64,000 nt of DNA, taken from the NCBI RefSeq assembly GCF_004000865.1, contig NZ_BIMB01000011.1, positions 108,824 to 172,823 on the forward strand. Reading direction: 5' to 3'. The translations under genes were made by a program, and so were the position numbers. The DNA comes from Paenibacillus elgii NBRC 100335. GTDB lineage: Bacteria; Bacillota; Bacilli; Paenibacillales; NBRC-103111. The first letter of the stretch is position 1; each line of letters begins with the position of its first letter. The notes under the pieces were generated by a model, which had not been told where the DNA came from, did no database searches, and was given only the letters and a program-made list of their open reading frames with translations. Shown piece by piece: positions 1 to 8,491 of the stretch.

Positions 1-2187
1 CCGCTGGCAGAACGCTCCAATATGATCTATATGGGCACCGACGTTACCCGGGGCAAAGCGACCGGCGTCGTCGTCCAGACCGGTCTGCATACGGAAATGG
101 GCCGTCTTATGTCCCTGCTGCAGAACGACGAAAAAGAATTGACGCCGCTGCAGAAGCAGGTCACCTCCATCAGCAAAAAATTCATCAAAGGAGCACTGAT
201 CGTCTGCGGCATCGTGTTCGCCACAGGATTGCTTCGGGGCATTCCGCTGATGGAGATGATCTCCACGTCCATTGCGCTTGCGGCTTCGGCTATCCCCGAA
301 GGGCTGCCCGTAACCATTACGATCGCGCTGAGCGCCGGCATCTTCCGCATGGCCCGCAAGCAGGCGCTCGTCCGCAAGCTGTCCGCTCTGGAAACGCTCG
401 GCCGGACGACGGTTATCTGCTCGGACAAAACCGGAACGCTGACCAAAAACGAAATGACCGTCCGGCACGTCATCTCGTTGAACCGGAGCTGGGAAGTGGG
501 CGGTACCGGGTACGATCCGTCCGGTGAAATTCGCCGTACGGCCGTCTCAGGCCGAGCAGTTGCAGCACTCGAACAGAGCCCGCAGCAGCCTGAGCTTGCC
601 CGCATCCTGCAAATCAGCCTGCTGTGCAACAATGCGAAGCTGGAGCAAGACGACGAAGGACATTGGATCGTCAAAGGTGATCCGACTGAAGGAGCGCTCC
701 TTACTTTTGCCGCCAAAGCGGGCACCCGTCCGGAAACTATGCGGCAATGGCATCGCGGCAAAGAAATTCCTTTCGATTCGAACACCGGCAAGATGAGCGT
801 CGTGTGCAAGGATACGGCCGGGACCGAATCTCAGGACTGCTATGTGTTTACCAAAGGGGCTGTAGAAATGCTCTTACAGCGCTGTACCCAAGTCCAGTCG
901 GATGGCCGGCTGCTCGAACTGACCGAGGAACGCAAACGAATCATTTTGGAGCAGAACGGCAAGCTGTCCGGCGAAGCGCTGCGCGTGCTCGGTTTCGCCT
1001 ATCGTCCGCTCACGGATGGGGACCTTCCCGAGCCGGACGAGAGGGACATGATTTTCGTCGGTATGGTCGGCATGATGGACCCGCCGAAGCCGGAGGCCGC
1101 GCACAGCATCCAGGAAGCGCTGGCGCTTGGCGTCAAGCCGGTTATGATTACGGGCGACCATCCGATCACAGCCATTTCGATCGCCAGACAGCTCGGCATG
1201 TACGACGGCTCGCAGCGGGTGCTCTCGGGGCATGAGCTCGACCGGATGACCGACGAAGAGCTTCAGGAAGCGGTCGAGCACACCGCCATTTTTGCCCGGG
1301 TGTCGCCGGAGCATAAGCTGCGGATTGTGCGCGCCTTTCAACAGCGAGGCCACCTTGTGGCGATGACCGGTGACGGGATTAACGACACGCCCGCCATCAA
1401 GCAAGCCAATGTCGGGATCGCGATGGGAAGAACCGGCACCGAGGTGACGAAGCAAACGGCGGATATGGTGCTGAAAGAAGACGATTTCGGCACGATTGTC
1501 GAGGCCGTAAAGGAAGGCCGGACGATTATGGGCAACATCCGCAAGGCGCTCGGCTGCCTGCTCACCGGCAATTTGGCGGAAATCATCGTGTCGAGCGCCG
1601 CGGTTATCCTGGGCATGCCGCTGCCCCTCGTACCCGTACAGATCCTGCTCATGAACTTGATCACGGATGCGCTGCCCGCTATGGTTCTGGCCATCAATCC
1701 CGGGAATAAAACAAAGCTGACGGAGCGTGTCGAAATCGCCGACGGCAATCTGTACCGGAAAGTGTTCGCACGCGGCGCGCTGCTTGGCTTAGGCTCCCTT
1801 GGACTGTTCGCGGCAAGCCTCGCGTCCGGAGTTCCTCTCCCGGCAGCCCGGAGCATCGCTTTTGCCACGCTGGTGTCGGGCCAGCTCATGCAGACGTTCT
1901 CGTGGCGGCAGGAGGGCTCAGCCGAGTCGGTCAAGGATTGGAGCCAGGACCGCTTTCTGGTCGGAGCACTCGGCGTATCCTGGCTCTCGCTGCTCGCCGC
2001 CCTGTATATACCGCCGGCGGCCCGCTTCTTCCATGCAGCCCCGATCGCATGGAGCCACTGGATTCCGGTGCTTGCCGTTGCCGGCTCGGTAACGCTGCTG
2101 TCGAAGCCGCTCGTGGCATGGATCGAGTCGGGACGCCCGGGGGCAGCGAATCCGGTTCGACAAATGCGGACGGCCGTCGTCGCATAG
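1..2187 (+). CDS. P2A-type (Ca2+-like) cation-transporting ATPase, 5'-truncated by window edge
   Basis: The reading frame is open from base 1, so only the C-terminal ~728 residues are visible. It shows the P-type ATPase hallmarks: the phosphorylation loop DKTGTLT (about nt 424), the nucleotide-domain KGA segment, MITGDHP, and the hinge MTGDGINDTPA. The membrane motif PEGLP (about nt 295) in the fourth transmembrane helix is the ion-binding signature of SERCA-like P2A pumps, which points to Ca2+ (or Mn2+) export rather than a heavy-metal P1B pump; no CPC motif is seen. The C-terminal third has the usual hydrophobic helices. Family membership is firm; the transported ion is inferred. Three small genes follow on the same strand and may be cotranscribed. 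Confidence 0.93.
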   Translation, partial: PLAERSNMIYMGTDVTRGKATGVVVQTGLHTEMGRLMSLLQNDEKELTPLQKQVTSISKKFIKGALIVCGIVFATGLLRGIPLMEMISTSIALAASAIPEGLPVTITIALSAGIFRMARKQALVRKLSALETLGRTTVICSDKTGTLTKNEMTVRHVISLNRSWEVGGTGYDPSGEIRRTAVSGRAVAALEQSPQQPELARILQISLLCNNAKLEQDDEGHWIVKGDPTEGALLTFAAKAGTRPETMRQWHRGKEIPFDSNTGKMSVVCKDTAGTESQDCYVFTKGAVEMLLQRCTQVQSDGRLLELTEERKRIILEQNGKLSGEALRVLGFAYRPLTDGDLPEPDERDMIFVGMVGMMDPPKPEAAHSIQEALALGVKPVMITGDHPITAISIARQLGMYDGSQRVLSGHELDRMTDEELQEAVEHTAIFARVSPEHKLRIVRAFQQRGHLVAMTGDGINDTPAIKQANVGIAMGRTGTEVTKQTADMVLKEDDFGTIVEAVKEGRTIMGNIRKALGCLLTGNLAEIIVSSAAVILGMPLPLVPVQILLMNLITDALPAMVLAINPGNKTKLTERVEIADGNLYRKVFARGALLGLGSLGLFAASLASGVPLPAARSIAFATLVSGQLMQTFSWRQEGSAESVKDWSQDRFLVGALGVSWLSLLAALYIPPAARFFHAAPIAWSHWIPVLAVAGSVTLLSKPLVAWIESGRPGAANPVRQMRTAVVA

Positions 2188-2214
2188 CTTGCTGTCTATT
2201 CGGAGGTAAGAATC

Positions 2215-2523
2215 ATGAGAGAACAACAAATCGAAAAATGGCTGGTCGGCGCCGCGCTTACATTTGCGGCGTCGGCGCTCCTTCCCGTTGTCAAAACCAC
2301 ACTGCTTCCTGTTGCCGAAGCGGGTTACCAAGGCTTGCGGAGCGCGGCGGGCGCGGCCCGTTCGTCCTTGCAGCGGGCCCGTGAGGAGCTGGAAGATATC
2401 GTCGCCGAAGCACAGTTCGAGCGCATGAAAAAAAAGCTGGACCTTGAAATCGCCTCTTCGGGGGATGAGTTCGGACCGGCGCTGACCGGCAGCGAGGCGG
2501 AGGAAGCTGCGCTTGAACGATGA
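2215..2523 (+). CDS. Small DUF5132-like membrane-associated protein
   Basis: This 102-residue protein starts at an ATG with a good GGAGG site 8 nt upstream, 27 nt after the pump gene. It has a hydrophobic N-terminal segment (about residues 9-30), an Ala/Gly-rich stretch, then a charged helix with a REELEDIVAEA-type sequence. This layout resembles the DUF5132 family (a membrane anchor followed by an amphipathic acidic helix), from memory only. No enzymatic motif is visible. The tight spacing to the P-type ATPase suggests cotranscription and perhaps an accessory role, but function is unknown. Confidence 0.7.
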   Translation: MREQQIEKWLVGAALTFAASALLPVVKTTLLPVAEAGYQGLRSAAGAARSSLQRAREELEDIVAEAQFERMKKKLDLEIASSGDEFGPALTGSEAEEAALER

Positions 2524-2698
2524 CTCTGTCGAATTTCACCTGAAACAGGCGCGGCTCCATCTGGAGCAAGCCTTAACTGCGACCAAGCTGCAAGCTTCCA
2601 ATGAGGAAGCCCATCAATTAATGTCGGAGCAATGGGGACATTTTTTTGCCTTTTTGATTGGAGACGGCAATCGAGAAACGGAACTAAAGGAGACTTGA
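2513..2698 (+). CDS. Small hypothetical protein, paralog of the next gene
   Basis: The 61-residue product appears to begin at a TTG codon overlapping the end of the previous gene, with GGAGGAAG inside that gene as ribosome binding site. It starts with a short acidic run, then VEFHLKQARLHLEQALTATK, which closely parallels VDFHLREALSHLDAALNKS of the following gene; both also share an EQWGHFF / QQWERFL segment. It is therefore one of a tandem pair of small helical proteins. No known domain is recognised. The overlap suggests translational coupling with the gene before it. Confidence 0.62.
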   Translation: MNDDSVEFHLKQARLHLEQALTATKLQASNEEAHQLMSEQWGHFFAFLIGDGNRETELKET

Positions 2699-2701
2699 AG
2701 C

Positions 2702-2926
2702 ATGCAGGAGCCCTCTGTCGATTTCCATTTGCGCGAAGCGCTGTCCCATTTGGATGCGGCGCTGAATAAAAGCATTCTTCATGTCCAAGCGGACGCAGCG
2801 GCCAAAAAAGAAGTGGGACAGCAGTGGGAACGATTTTTAGGGGAATTTTTTCAGCAGGTCCGGGAAAAGGGAAAGCAATCCAAGCTCAACCTGTGGAGCT
2901 GGATCGCTTTCCCGCGCATTCGCTAG
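2702..2926 (+). CDS. Small hypothetical protein, paralog of the preceding gene
   Basis: The 74-residue product starts at an ATG after AAGGAGACTTGAAGC, 3 nt after the previous stop. It aligns along most of its length with its 61-residue neighbour (a V-[ED]-FHL-[KR] start and a shared QW-x-x-F segment) and carries an additional basic C-terminal tail ending in a Trp/Phe/Pro-rich stretch. It is predicted to be helical and soluble. It lies last in the putative pump-associated operon; function unknown. Confidence 0.65.
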   Translation: MQEPSVDFHLREALSHLDAALNKSILHVQADAAAKKEVGQQWERFLGEFFQQVREKGKQSKLNLWSWIAFPRIR

Positions 2927-2981
2927 ACGGAATCGGTCCGAAGCCTGGCGAGCGCGCTCTGCCCGGTCTTATTAGACCGCG

Positions 2982-3962
2982 TCAATTTCGCCGGTCCGAC
3001 CGCAGCGGGAAACCGAACGGCTTGCAGGCAGGCTTCCGTTTGCCGTGCCGTTCAAAGTGAAGGGTGGCGTTGATCTCGCCGCCGAGAATCAGGACGATGC
3101 TCGACAAATATAACCACGTCAGAAGCACGATGATGCCGCCAATGCTGCCGTACGTTTTCGTATAGTTGCCGAAATGGTTGACATAGTAGGAGAATAACAG
3201 CGAAGTGGTCACCCAGCCGACGGTAGCGAACAGAGCGCCGGGCAGCACTTCTCTGAACGTAAGCCGCAAATTAGGCGTGAAGCGGTATAACAGGACGAAT
3301 ACGACAGCAATAGTCGCAAGCGGAATAGCGTATTGCGCAAAATTCCACAGCAAATCGAAATTTCCCGGGAAATGTACAATATTGTAAAGCGCCAAACCGA
3401 TAATCCTGCCGAAGATTAGCAGCACGAGGGTGAACAAAATGACAACGGCTAAGACGAAGGTAAAGAGAACGGCGATTCCCTTCACCTTCCAGAACGGACG
3501 GCTCTCCTCCTCGTCGTACGCCTTGTTCAGTGCCTTAATAACCGCGCTGATGCCGTTCGAGGCCGACCACAGGGCAGCAAGCAATCCGATAGAAAGCACG
3601 GAGCCGCTGCGCGACCGTTGAATTTCTTCGTAAGCGTCCGCCACCGCTCGGCTTGACAATTCCGGCATTATTCGGGCCATGCTGTCGATAGCTTCTGCTG
3701 CCGTAATATCGGTGAAGCTAAGGAAAGCAATAACGAAAATGAGAAACGGAAAAAAAGCCAGAATCAAATAATACGTAAGCTGCGCCCCCAATGCGGGCAC
3801 CTCATCGTCTTGAAACCGGCAGTACAGCTGCTGTAAAAAAGCCGCGAATCCTATCCGCCGCTTCGCATTTCTGCGGCCGAAGGACGTTCGCGTACCCATG
3901 TCGAATCCGGTTTCATCGAACGAAGCGCGCTCCCGATCTCCGGGCTCTACGGTTCTCGTCAT
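2982..3962 (-). CDS. YihY/BrkB-family inner-membrane protein
   Basis: The protein of about 326 residues starts at an ATG preceded by GGGGGAAGG. The YihY/BrkB fold is indicated by an early GAQLTYYLILAFFPFLIF segment, several hydrophobic helices, the GNFDLLWNFAQYAIPL region, the conserved GSIGGIIVLLTWLYLSS stretch and the C-terminal LILGGEINA. The family was once annotated as ribonuclease BN, but its true role is unsettled (membrane protein, possible transporter). It is convergent with the upstream small genes and not clearly in an operon. An alternative GTG start lies one codon upstream. Confidence 0.88.
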   Translation of the reverse strand: MTRTVEPGDRERASFDETGFDMGTRTSFGRRNAKRRIGFAAFLQQLYCRFQDDEVPALGAQLTYYLILAFFPFLIFVIAFLSFTDITAAEAIDSMARIMPELSSRAVADAYEEIQRSRSGSVLSIGLLAALWSASNGISAVIKALNKAYDEEESRPFWKVKGIAVLFTFVLAVVILFTLVLLIFGRIIGLALYNIVHFPGNFDLLWNFAQYAIPLATIAVVFVLLYRFTPNLRLTFREVLPGALFATVGWVTTSLLFSYYVNHFGNYTKTYGSIGGIIVLLTWLYLSSIVLILGGEINATLHFERHGKRKPACKPFGFPLRSDRRN

Positions 3963-4115
3963 CACACCTTCCCCCTTCCGCTGCCGTATATTCGACAGCT
4001 TAGCTTGGAATTGTGCTTGGAGGTTACTTAACCGTAAAGCTCCTCTTATGAATCAAGAGCAGACAGCCGGCAACCGTGGCGTTCGCCCAGCAGCACGAAC
4101 CGGCGCTGTCTCCAT

Positions 4116-4706
4116 TCAGACGGGGGAACGCTGCTTTTCCATAAACCCGGCGGCATCTTGATCGGCCTTGCTCTGATTGCATGCATAACAGGAGCATACG
4201 CAGTTCACCGGCGTCGTATGGCCTCCCTTGGATTTCGGGACGATATGGTCGATCGTATCGCCGTATCCTCCGCAATAGCGGCACGTATAATGATCCCGGG
4301 TCATAATCATGCTGCGGAAATCATCGTTGCTGTACAATCGGCGGATCATGTATGGCGTAACAACGACAGCCGCCTGTTCCTCTACCAAAAGCACTGCGAG
4401 GCTCCATTCGATTTCTTGCATCCACGGCCTGCCGTTATTGCTTTTTCCCTTCATGCGAATCATACCCTGCCGGTCTTGTCTCAGCAGCTTCGCCGCTCGA
4501 GGCACCAGGGGTGCTTGCGGGGCTGGCGCAGCCGGCTTTTTCCGCTCGCATTTGCGGCATATGTTTTTGCGGGAGGACCCGCTTGCTTTCCGGCCGCTTC
4601 GGGGCGGGAACTGCCGGTAATATTTGCTTTGTCCGCAGCGTTTGCACGATTTGTACAAGCTGCAGTAGGCTCCGATCATGTTGTTCCTCTTCTTTTCGTC
4701 TGACAT
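4116..4706 (-). CDS. HNH endonuclease-domain protein
   Basis: This 196-residue protein has an N-terminal zinc-ribbon-like pair (CKRCG then CRKC), a basic linker, and a C-terminal HNH module: CRYCGG, then DTIDHIVPKSKGG, then an Asn and CSCYACN with KAD. The DH of IDHI and the Asn/His positions match the ββα-metal nuclease core, with two CxxC knuckles for structural zinc. Such standalone HNH proteins are common in Firmicute genomes and are often of unknown role (homing-like or DNA-damage related). No restriction partner lies next to it. Substrate is unknown. Confidence 0.85.
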   Translation of the reverse strand: MSDEKKRNNMIGAYCSLYKSCKRCGQSKYYRQFPPRSGRKASGSSRKNICRKCERKKPAAPAPQAPLVPRAAKLLRQDRQGMIRMKGKSNNGRPWMQEIEWSLAVLLVEEQAAVVVTPYMIRRLYSNDDFRSMIMTRDHYTCRYCGGYGDTIDHIVPKSKGGHTTPVNCVCSCYACNQSKADQDAAGFMEKQRSPV

Positions 4707-4799
4707 CGCTAAGGATTAGTATAACAGGTTTGCCGGGATTTCCGCATGTTCCATTCTTTAACGCCGCTTATCGTTGACGCTACATATCATTAACGGCAC

Positions 4800-4827
4800 A
4801 AAAAAAAGCCGGAGCGTCGCTCTCCGG
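4800..4827 (-). terminator. Leftward intrinsic terminator
   Basis: On the minus strand CCGGAG-N7-CTCCGG forms a stem followed by C and eight Ts. It lies downstream of the leftward peptide-modification operon (last gene ends at 5059) after the 200-nt repeat, so it is the likely end of that transcript and insulates the HNH gene. Confidence 0.75.
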
Positions 4828-4833
4828 GTGATT

Positions 4834-5036
4834 GTTGAGAAAGTGGTTAATTGAAGTAATAGAGGTGTACGAGGGGGTAGGATATCTACTTCCGGTCGCT
4901 CTTGTCTGCAAGAAATTTTTAATTGAAGCCGCTTAGCAGCGGGTATTTCCCGCAGACAAAGGCGAGCGCTATCGCTCCTCCAGTAGATACCCCACCTCCG
5001 TATGTTTCTCTATTTCAGTCAAAACCTCTTTCTCAA
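4834..5036. repeat. ~200-nt palindromic repeat, copy 1
   Basis: The element begins GTTGAGAAAG and ends CTTTCTCAAC, an exact terminal inverted repeat. The two arms continue as imperfect inverted repeats (for example a CGAGGGGGTAGGATATCTAC arm against GTAGATACCCCACCTCCG), so the whole unit can fold into one long hairpin. Copy 2 at 14962-15160 matches it in reverse orientation over essentially the full length. There is no coding potential. It could be a MITE-like non-autonomous element or a structured RNA; which is undetermined. Confidence 0.85.
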
Positions 5037-5058
5037 CACTCTATTCGGCCGTTCGGCC

Positions 5059-6288
5059 TTATCCGCTAACCTCCGTTTGCGATTTCACCCCCGGCTGAGC
5101 GGTAATTTGCTTATAGAGCATGAAAAACACAACGACCACGATAACCTCAAATGCACCTGCCCAAAAATACATCTGTCTTACCCCGAGGCGGTCGGTCAGA
5201 AATCCCGTAAAAAAGCGGGATAGCGGCGTAGAAGTCATACTAATCGCCGCAAACAGACTGCCGACCCGCGCCATGTAGCGATTGGGCACCTCTTTCTGCA
5301 TCATCGTGCGGATAAAAATGTTGACCAATGCCGTACATACGCTCAGCCACGCGAAGTTTAGACATAAAAACACAAGGGTGGAAGAAAAGCAGACCGTTAA
5401 AATCGCCAATCCCTGGCCCAAAAATCCGATCAATACATAAAGGAAGGACGGCTGCTTCACGCTTTTCACCGACAATAAACTCCCACAGACGATCCCGGCA
5501 GCGGCCTGCCAAGTATAAATATACGACATATGCTGCGCATCCCAGTTCATACTTTTCATTAGAAACGGAAGCAGCAAGCCGTTGCTGTTCGCCCCGATAT
5601 TTACACAAAAAATAAGCCATAGGAGCGTCATCATCATTCGGCTGTTCCGAATAAAGACCCAGCCCTCCGTAAGGCTTTGCGTATAATGCTTCCATTTGCC
5701 GGATTTCGCTTTAGGTTCAGTTTGCGTCTTTTGGATACGAACGAATAGAAGAAGCAGTGCCGATGCCGTATAGCATCCGGCCATACAAAGAAAGGAAGCT
5801 TGAATGCCGAGCAGATTCATGCATAGTACGCTTATGGAAGGGGCAATCAGGGACAAGACGCGGGCAAGGGTGTACCACACGCCGTTCATTCGGCTTAAGT
5901 GGTCCTCGGACACAAGCTGAGGCTTGATCGTCTCTACCGCAGGATAAAAGCTGGCATCCGTGATGGCAAAAGCGATAGCGATCAGCAGAAGCACAACCAA
6001 GGACGGGGCCTGGGTCGTGCTCACCAGCATCAATCCAACCATTAGGAGCGCACGTATCACATTAGAGACGGCGATGATTTTTTTGGCTCCCCATACATCG
6101 ACCCAGGCCCCGCAAAATATGCTGGCGGCAAATTGGGTGATCCCGCTGACCAGCATAATCGTCCCCATATATTGAACGGAATGCGTCGCCGACGCGATAT
6201 ACCAGGAAAATACGAAAAAGTAAAGCAAGTCCCCGATGCTGCTCACCATTCCACATGCGACAAAGGCCAGGAAATTTTTATTGAGCAT
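5059..6288 (-). CDS. MFS transporter, probable exporter of the modified peptide
   Basis: The 409-residue protein has about 12 hydrophobic helices with short loops, a MFS_1/MFS_3-type layout starting MLNKNFLAFVACGMVSSIGD and including the loop GAWVDVWGAKK (motif A-like, degenerate) between helices 2 and 3. It begins 25 nt after the radical SAM gene stop, on the same strand, so it is very likely cotranscribed with the peptide gene cluster. Drug- and peptide-exporting MFS proteins often serve RiPP clusters without an ABC exporter; export of, or immunity to, the mature product is inferred from position. Confidence 0.85.
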   Translation of the reverse strand: MLNKNFLAFVACGMVSSIGDLLYFFVFSWYIASATHSVQYMGTIMLVSGITQFAASIFCGAWVDVWGAKKIIAVSNVIRALLMVGLMLVSTTQAPSLVVLLLIAIAFAITDASFYPAVETIKPQLVSEDHLSRMNGVWYTLARVLSLIAPSISVLCMNLLGIQASFLCMAGCYTASALLLLFVRIQKTQTEPKAKSGKWKHYTQSLTEGWVFIRNSRMMMTLLWLIFCVNIGANSNGLLLPFLMKSMNWDAQHMSYIYTWQAAAGIVCGSLLSVKSVKQPSFLYVLIGFLGQGLAILTVCFSSTLVFLCLNFAWLSVCTALVNIFIRTMMQKEVPNRYMARVGSLFAAISMTSTPLSRFFTGFLTDRLGVRQMYFWAGAFEVIVVVVFFMLYKQITAQPGVKSQTEVSG

Positions 6289-6313
6289 GGTTTACTTCCC
6301 TTTCTCGCGCATC

Positions 6314-7705
6314 CTAGGCGTTTGCGGAGGTGGCCTTTTGTACCGCCATTTTGCGCTTTTCTTTGCCGACGATGCGGATCACGTCTTTAATTTTGGACTT
6401 CAGCGGGGGACAGGGGGCTACCCCCTTCTCGATCCGCACAAGCGGACACGACGCGCCTTGACAGGAAGGACGCAGGAAGCAGGATTTACAGCCGGAATCT
6501 TCCGACTCGTCGTTCATAATCCACAGCGCGTGCTTGTCGGCATCGAGCTGCATTTGTCCGTCTGGCGTGATGCGCCCGATTTGATTGTTTTCGTTGTACA
6601 AGGCTACGGTGCATTTGTAGACGATACCGTCCGAACCAATGACGAAGGAGTTGGATTTGGCCGCATAGCAAACGTAACCGCCCGGCTTCAAAATGTCTTC
6701 CAGGTCGTTGCCAAGCCCTTCTTCTAGGCCCATCGTGCACAAATTCAATTGATGCTTCACCGACTCCTTGAGCGACACCACTTCCAGATTGTCGTCGTTC
6801 TTCCCCCCCCATTTGCCGATCGGGAAATAATCGATGCGGAACCGCGGATCTTCTCCGAAATGGACGCGGAGCTTTTGGATAAAGCTTGGAATCTGATGCA
6901 CGTTCGTCTGGTCAAAGTTAATGCGGATTTTACAGCGGAACGGTTCGGGGCGTTCCTTGAGGTGCAGCAGGTTTTGAAAAATCGTTTCGAACGTGGGAGC
7001 GCCGTTCTGCAAATACCGGTTGGCGTTATGCTGCTCGGCGTCGCCGTCCAGCGTAATTTGGAAAGCGAATACGCGACAGGCAAACAGCCGCTCAATCGTT
7101 TTCTTCGTCAGCAGGTATGCATTCGTGGTCATGTTCGACCGGTATTTCACGCCGTACTCGTCGCACAAGGGAATGATATGCCGTGAGATTTCTTCTATCG
7201 CATCAAGCGCAAGGAGGGGCTCGCCTCCAAACCAGCTCATTTGCAAATGGTTAAGAAAGCGGACTTTGTGCCGAAGGAACGTTTTGATGCCTTGAATGAC
7301 CTCCGGCTGCAGCTTGCCTTTTTCGAACTTCTCATAGCAGTATTTGCACCGGAAGTTGCACTGCTCGGTCGTCAAAAAGATGAGCCTGAGCTTCTGCTCG
7401 CTTCTCCCGATCATTTCGTGCAGCATGCGGGCGCGAAAAAACTCGTTGATATCCTCGCGGACGAGGAAGCCTTGCTTCTTCAAGACGGCGGCCGCGCCCT
7501 CCAACGGTTCATCCGCTCCTAGCTTGAGCAGTTGATCGATATAGGGAACCTGCTCGGCCGAAATATGCATAAATGCGCCTGACATCGTATTCGTGATGTA
7601 CATGCTTCCATCCGGCTCCGCCGCCTTAATGTTATAGCGGGAGGCGCGATACCTTTTTTTACCGGTTGACCCTTCGCGCTGCGGCAATACTGTAAATGGT
7701 TCCAT
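6314..7705 (-). CDS. Radical SAM/SPASM peptide-modifying enzyme
   Basis: This protein of 463 residues starts at the ATG at 7705, preceded by AGAGGGCGG; a GTG lies three codons upstream. CNFRCKYC near residue 116 is the CxxxCxxC motif binding the SAM-cleaving [4Fe-4S] cluster, followed by a FGGEPLL motif. The C-terminal region carries SPASM-type cysteines (CYAAK, then DGIVYKC, then CKSCFLRPSC with further CP and CPP) for auxiliary Fe-S clusters. The first ~100 residues lack the motif and are a plausible leader-peptide binding region. SPASM enzymes of this size install thioether or C-C crosslinks or oxidise Cys/Tyr in short peptides. The next gene upstream is a Cys-ending precursor, its likely substrate. 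Confidence 0.9.
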   Translation of the reverse strand: MEPFTVLPQREGSTGKKRYRASRYNIKAAEPDGSMYITNTMSGAFMHISAEQVPYIDQLLKLGADEPLEGAAAVLKKQGFLVREDINEFFRARMLHEMIGRSEQKLRLIFLTTEQCNFRCKYCYEKFEKGKLQPEVIQGIKTFLRHKVRFLNHLQMSWFGGEPLLALDAIEEISRHIIPLCDEYGVKYRSNMTTNAYLLTKKTIERLFACRVFAFQITLDGDAEQHNANRYLQNGAPTFETIFQNLLHLKERPEPFRCKIRINFDQTNVHQIPSFIQKLRVHFGEDPRFRIDYFPIGKWGGKNDDNLEVVSLKESVKHQLNLCTMGLEEGLGNDLEDILKPGGYVCYAAKSNSFVIGSDGIVYKCTVALYNENNQIGRITPDGQMQLDADKHALWIMNDESEDSGCKSCFLRPSCQGASCPLVRIEKGVAPCPPLKSKIKDVIRIVGKEKRKMAVQKATSANA

Positions 7706-7735
7706 TCCATTCACCGCCCTCTTTAAGAGTTAGAA

Positions 7736-7761
7736 GAGCTGGAAACGAATGTCTCCAGCTC
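7736..7761 (-). promoter_or_regulatory. Hairpin between precursor gene and radical SAM gene
   Basis: GAGCTGGA and TCCAGCTC form an 8-bp stem with a 10-nt loop just after the precursor stop codon. No U-tract follows. Such hairpins commonly stabilise the upstream precursor mRNA or partly attenuate downstream enzyme genes; the role here is inferred. Confidence 0.55.
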
Positions 7762-7769
7762 CGTGATAC

Positions 7770-7892
7770 TTAGCAATTGTTACAGTTATCGTTCGCATCG
7801 CTATCTTCGCCGCCGATAATCGAGGACAATTCCGCCAAATCTACAGCCTCGTCCAATACGTCTACACCATGGAAAGTATTTTCCATTTTCAT
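7770..7892 (-). CDS. Putative 40-residue RiPP precursor peptide
   Basis: This short gene has an excellent ribosome site (AAAGGAGGT, 8 nt before the ATG) and lies 38 nt after the flavoprotein gene and about 65 nt before the radical SAM gene on the same strand. The peptide has an acidic, helical N-terminal part (MKMENTFHGVDVLDEAVDLA), a double glycine at residues 27-28, and a 12-residue tail EDSDANDNCNNC with cysteines at 37 and at the very C-terminus (40). A leader/Gly-Gly/core layout plus a C-terminal Cys next to a LanD-like enzyme is what a modified peptide precursor would look like. It is too short for routine gene callers. The modification and the cleavage site are inferred. Confidence 0.85.
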   Translation of the reverse strand: MKMENTFHGVDVLDEAVDLAELSSIIGGEDSDANDNCNNC

Positions 7893-7930
7893 GTGATATC
7901 ACCTCCTTTCATGAAGAAAAAGATGGATCA

Positions 7931-8491
7931 TCATGTGGTAGTACAATAAAGCTCGTACATGTTGTTTATGTATTTCGCGCAGGTATACGGATTAGGCGGA
8001 TGGCCTCCCGACATTTTTTCTCCCGTTGCGGTGACGGTTACATTTCCGTCCGGAATGGCAACGCGGTGGCCCAAATCCAGCAGCTTTTGCACATTGGCTT
8101 GTACGACGGCCGTGTTGTACATGTTCATATTCATCGTAGGGAAGAACAAGACAGGTCTAGGAAAACAAAGGATGAGCATCGTCAGGAGATTATCAGTGAT
8201 TCCGTTGGCAGCTTTGGCTAACGTGTTGGCGGTGCAGGGCAGTACGATGAACATGTCCGCCCACGAGGCAAGGAACGAATGAGGCACGGCGACGTCATAT
8301 GCAGGGTCGAGCATTTTTTGATAGACTTTCCCTTCGATATGTGCGCCCAAAAATTGCGGGTTGATGAAGTTGGAAACATTGTCCGAAACGACGACCCTTA
8401 CTTCGGCTTGCAGCTTGTCCTGAAAAATCCGTATATAATACGGCAATTCGATGATCGCCGAAGAGGCGCTTGCTCCGATCAGCAGCTTCAT
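7931..8491 (-). CDS. LanD/EpiD-like HFCD-family flavoprotein (cysteine decarboxylase)
   Basis: The 186-residue product starts at the ATG at 8491, with AAGGAGGGGG upstream; the in-frame extension further upstream contains this site and is not translated. It has the flavoprotein fold start MKLLIGASASSA, a conserved His in VPHSFLASWADM, PCTANT (equivalent to the FMN-binding PASANT motif) and PTMNMNMY (equivalent to PxMNxxMW). EpiD, MrsD and the CoaC half of Dfp share these. LanD enzymes oxidatively decarboxylate a C-terminal Cys to an enethiol. There is no CoaB domain, and the gene heads the precursor operon, so peptide modification is preferred over coenzyme A synthesis. Confidence 0.9.
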   Translation of the reverse strand: MKLLIGASASSAIIELPYYIRIFQDKLQAEVRVVVSDNVSNFINPQFLGAHIEGKVYQKMLDPAYDVAVPHSFLASWADMFIVLPCTANTLAKAANGITDNLLTMLILCFPRPVLFFPTMNMNMYNTAVVQANVQKLLDLGHRVAIPDGNVTVTATGEKMSGGHPPNPYTCAKYINNMYELYCTTT

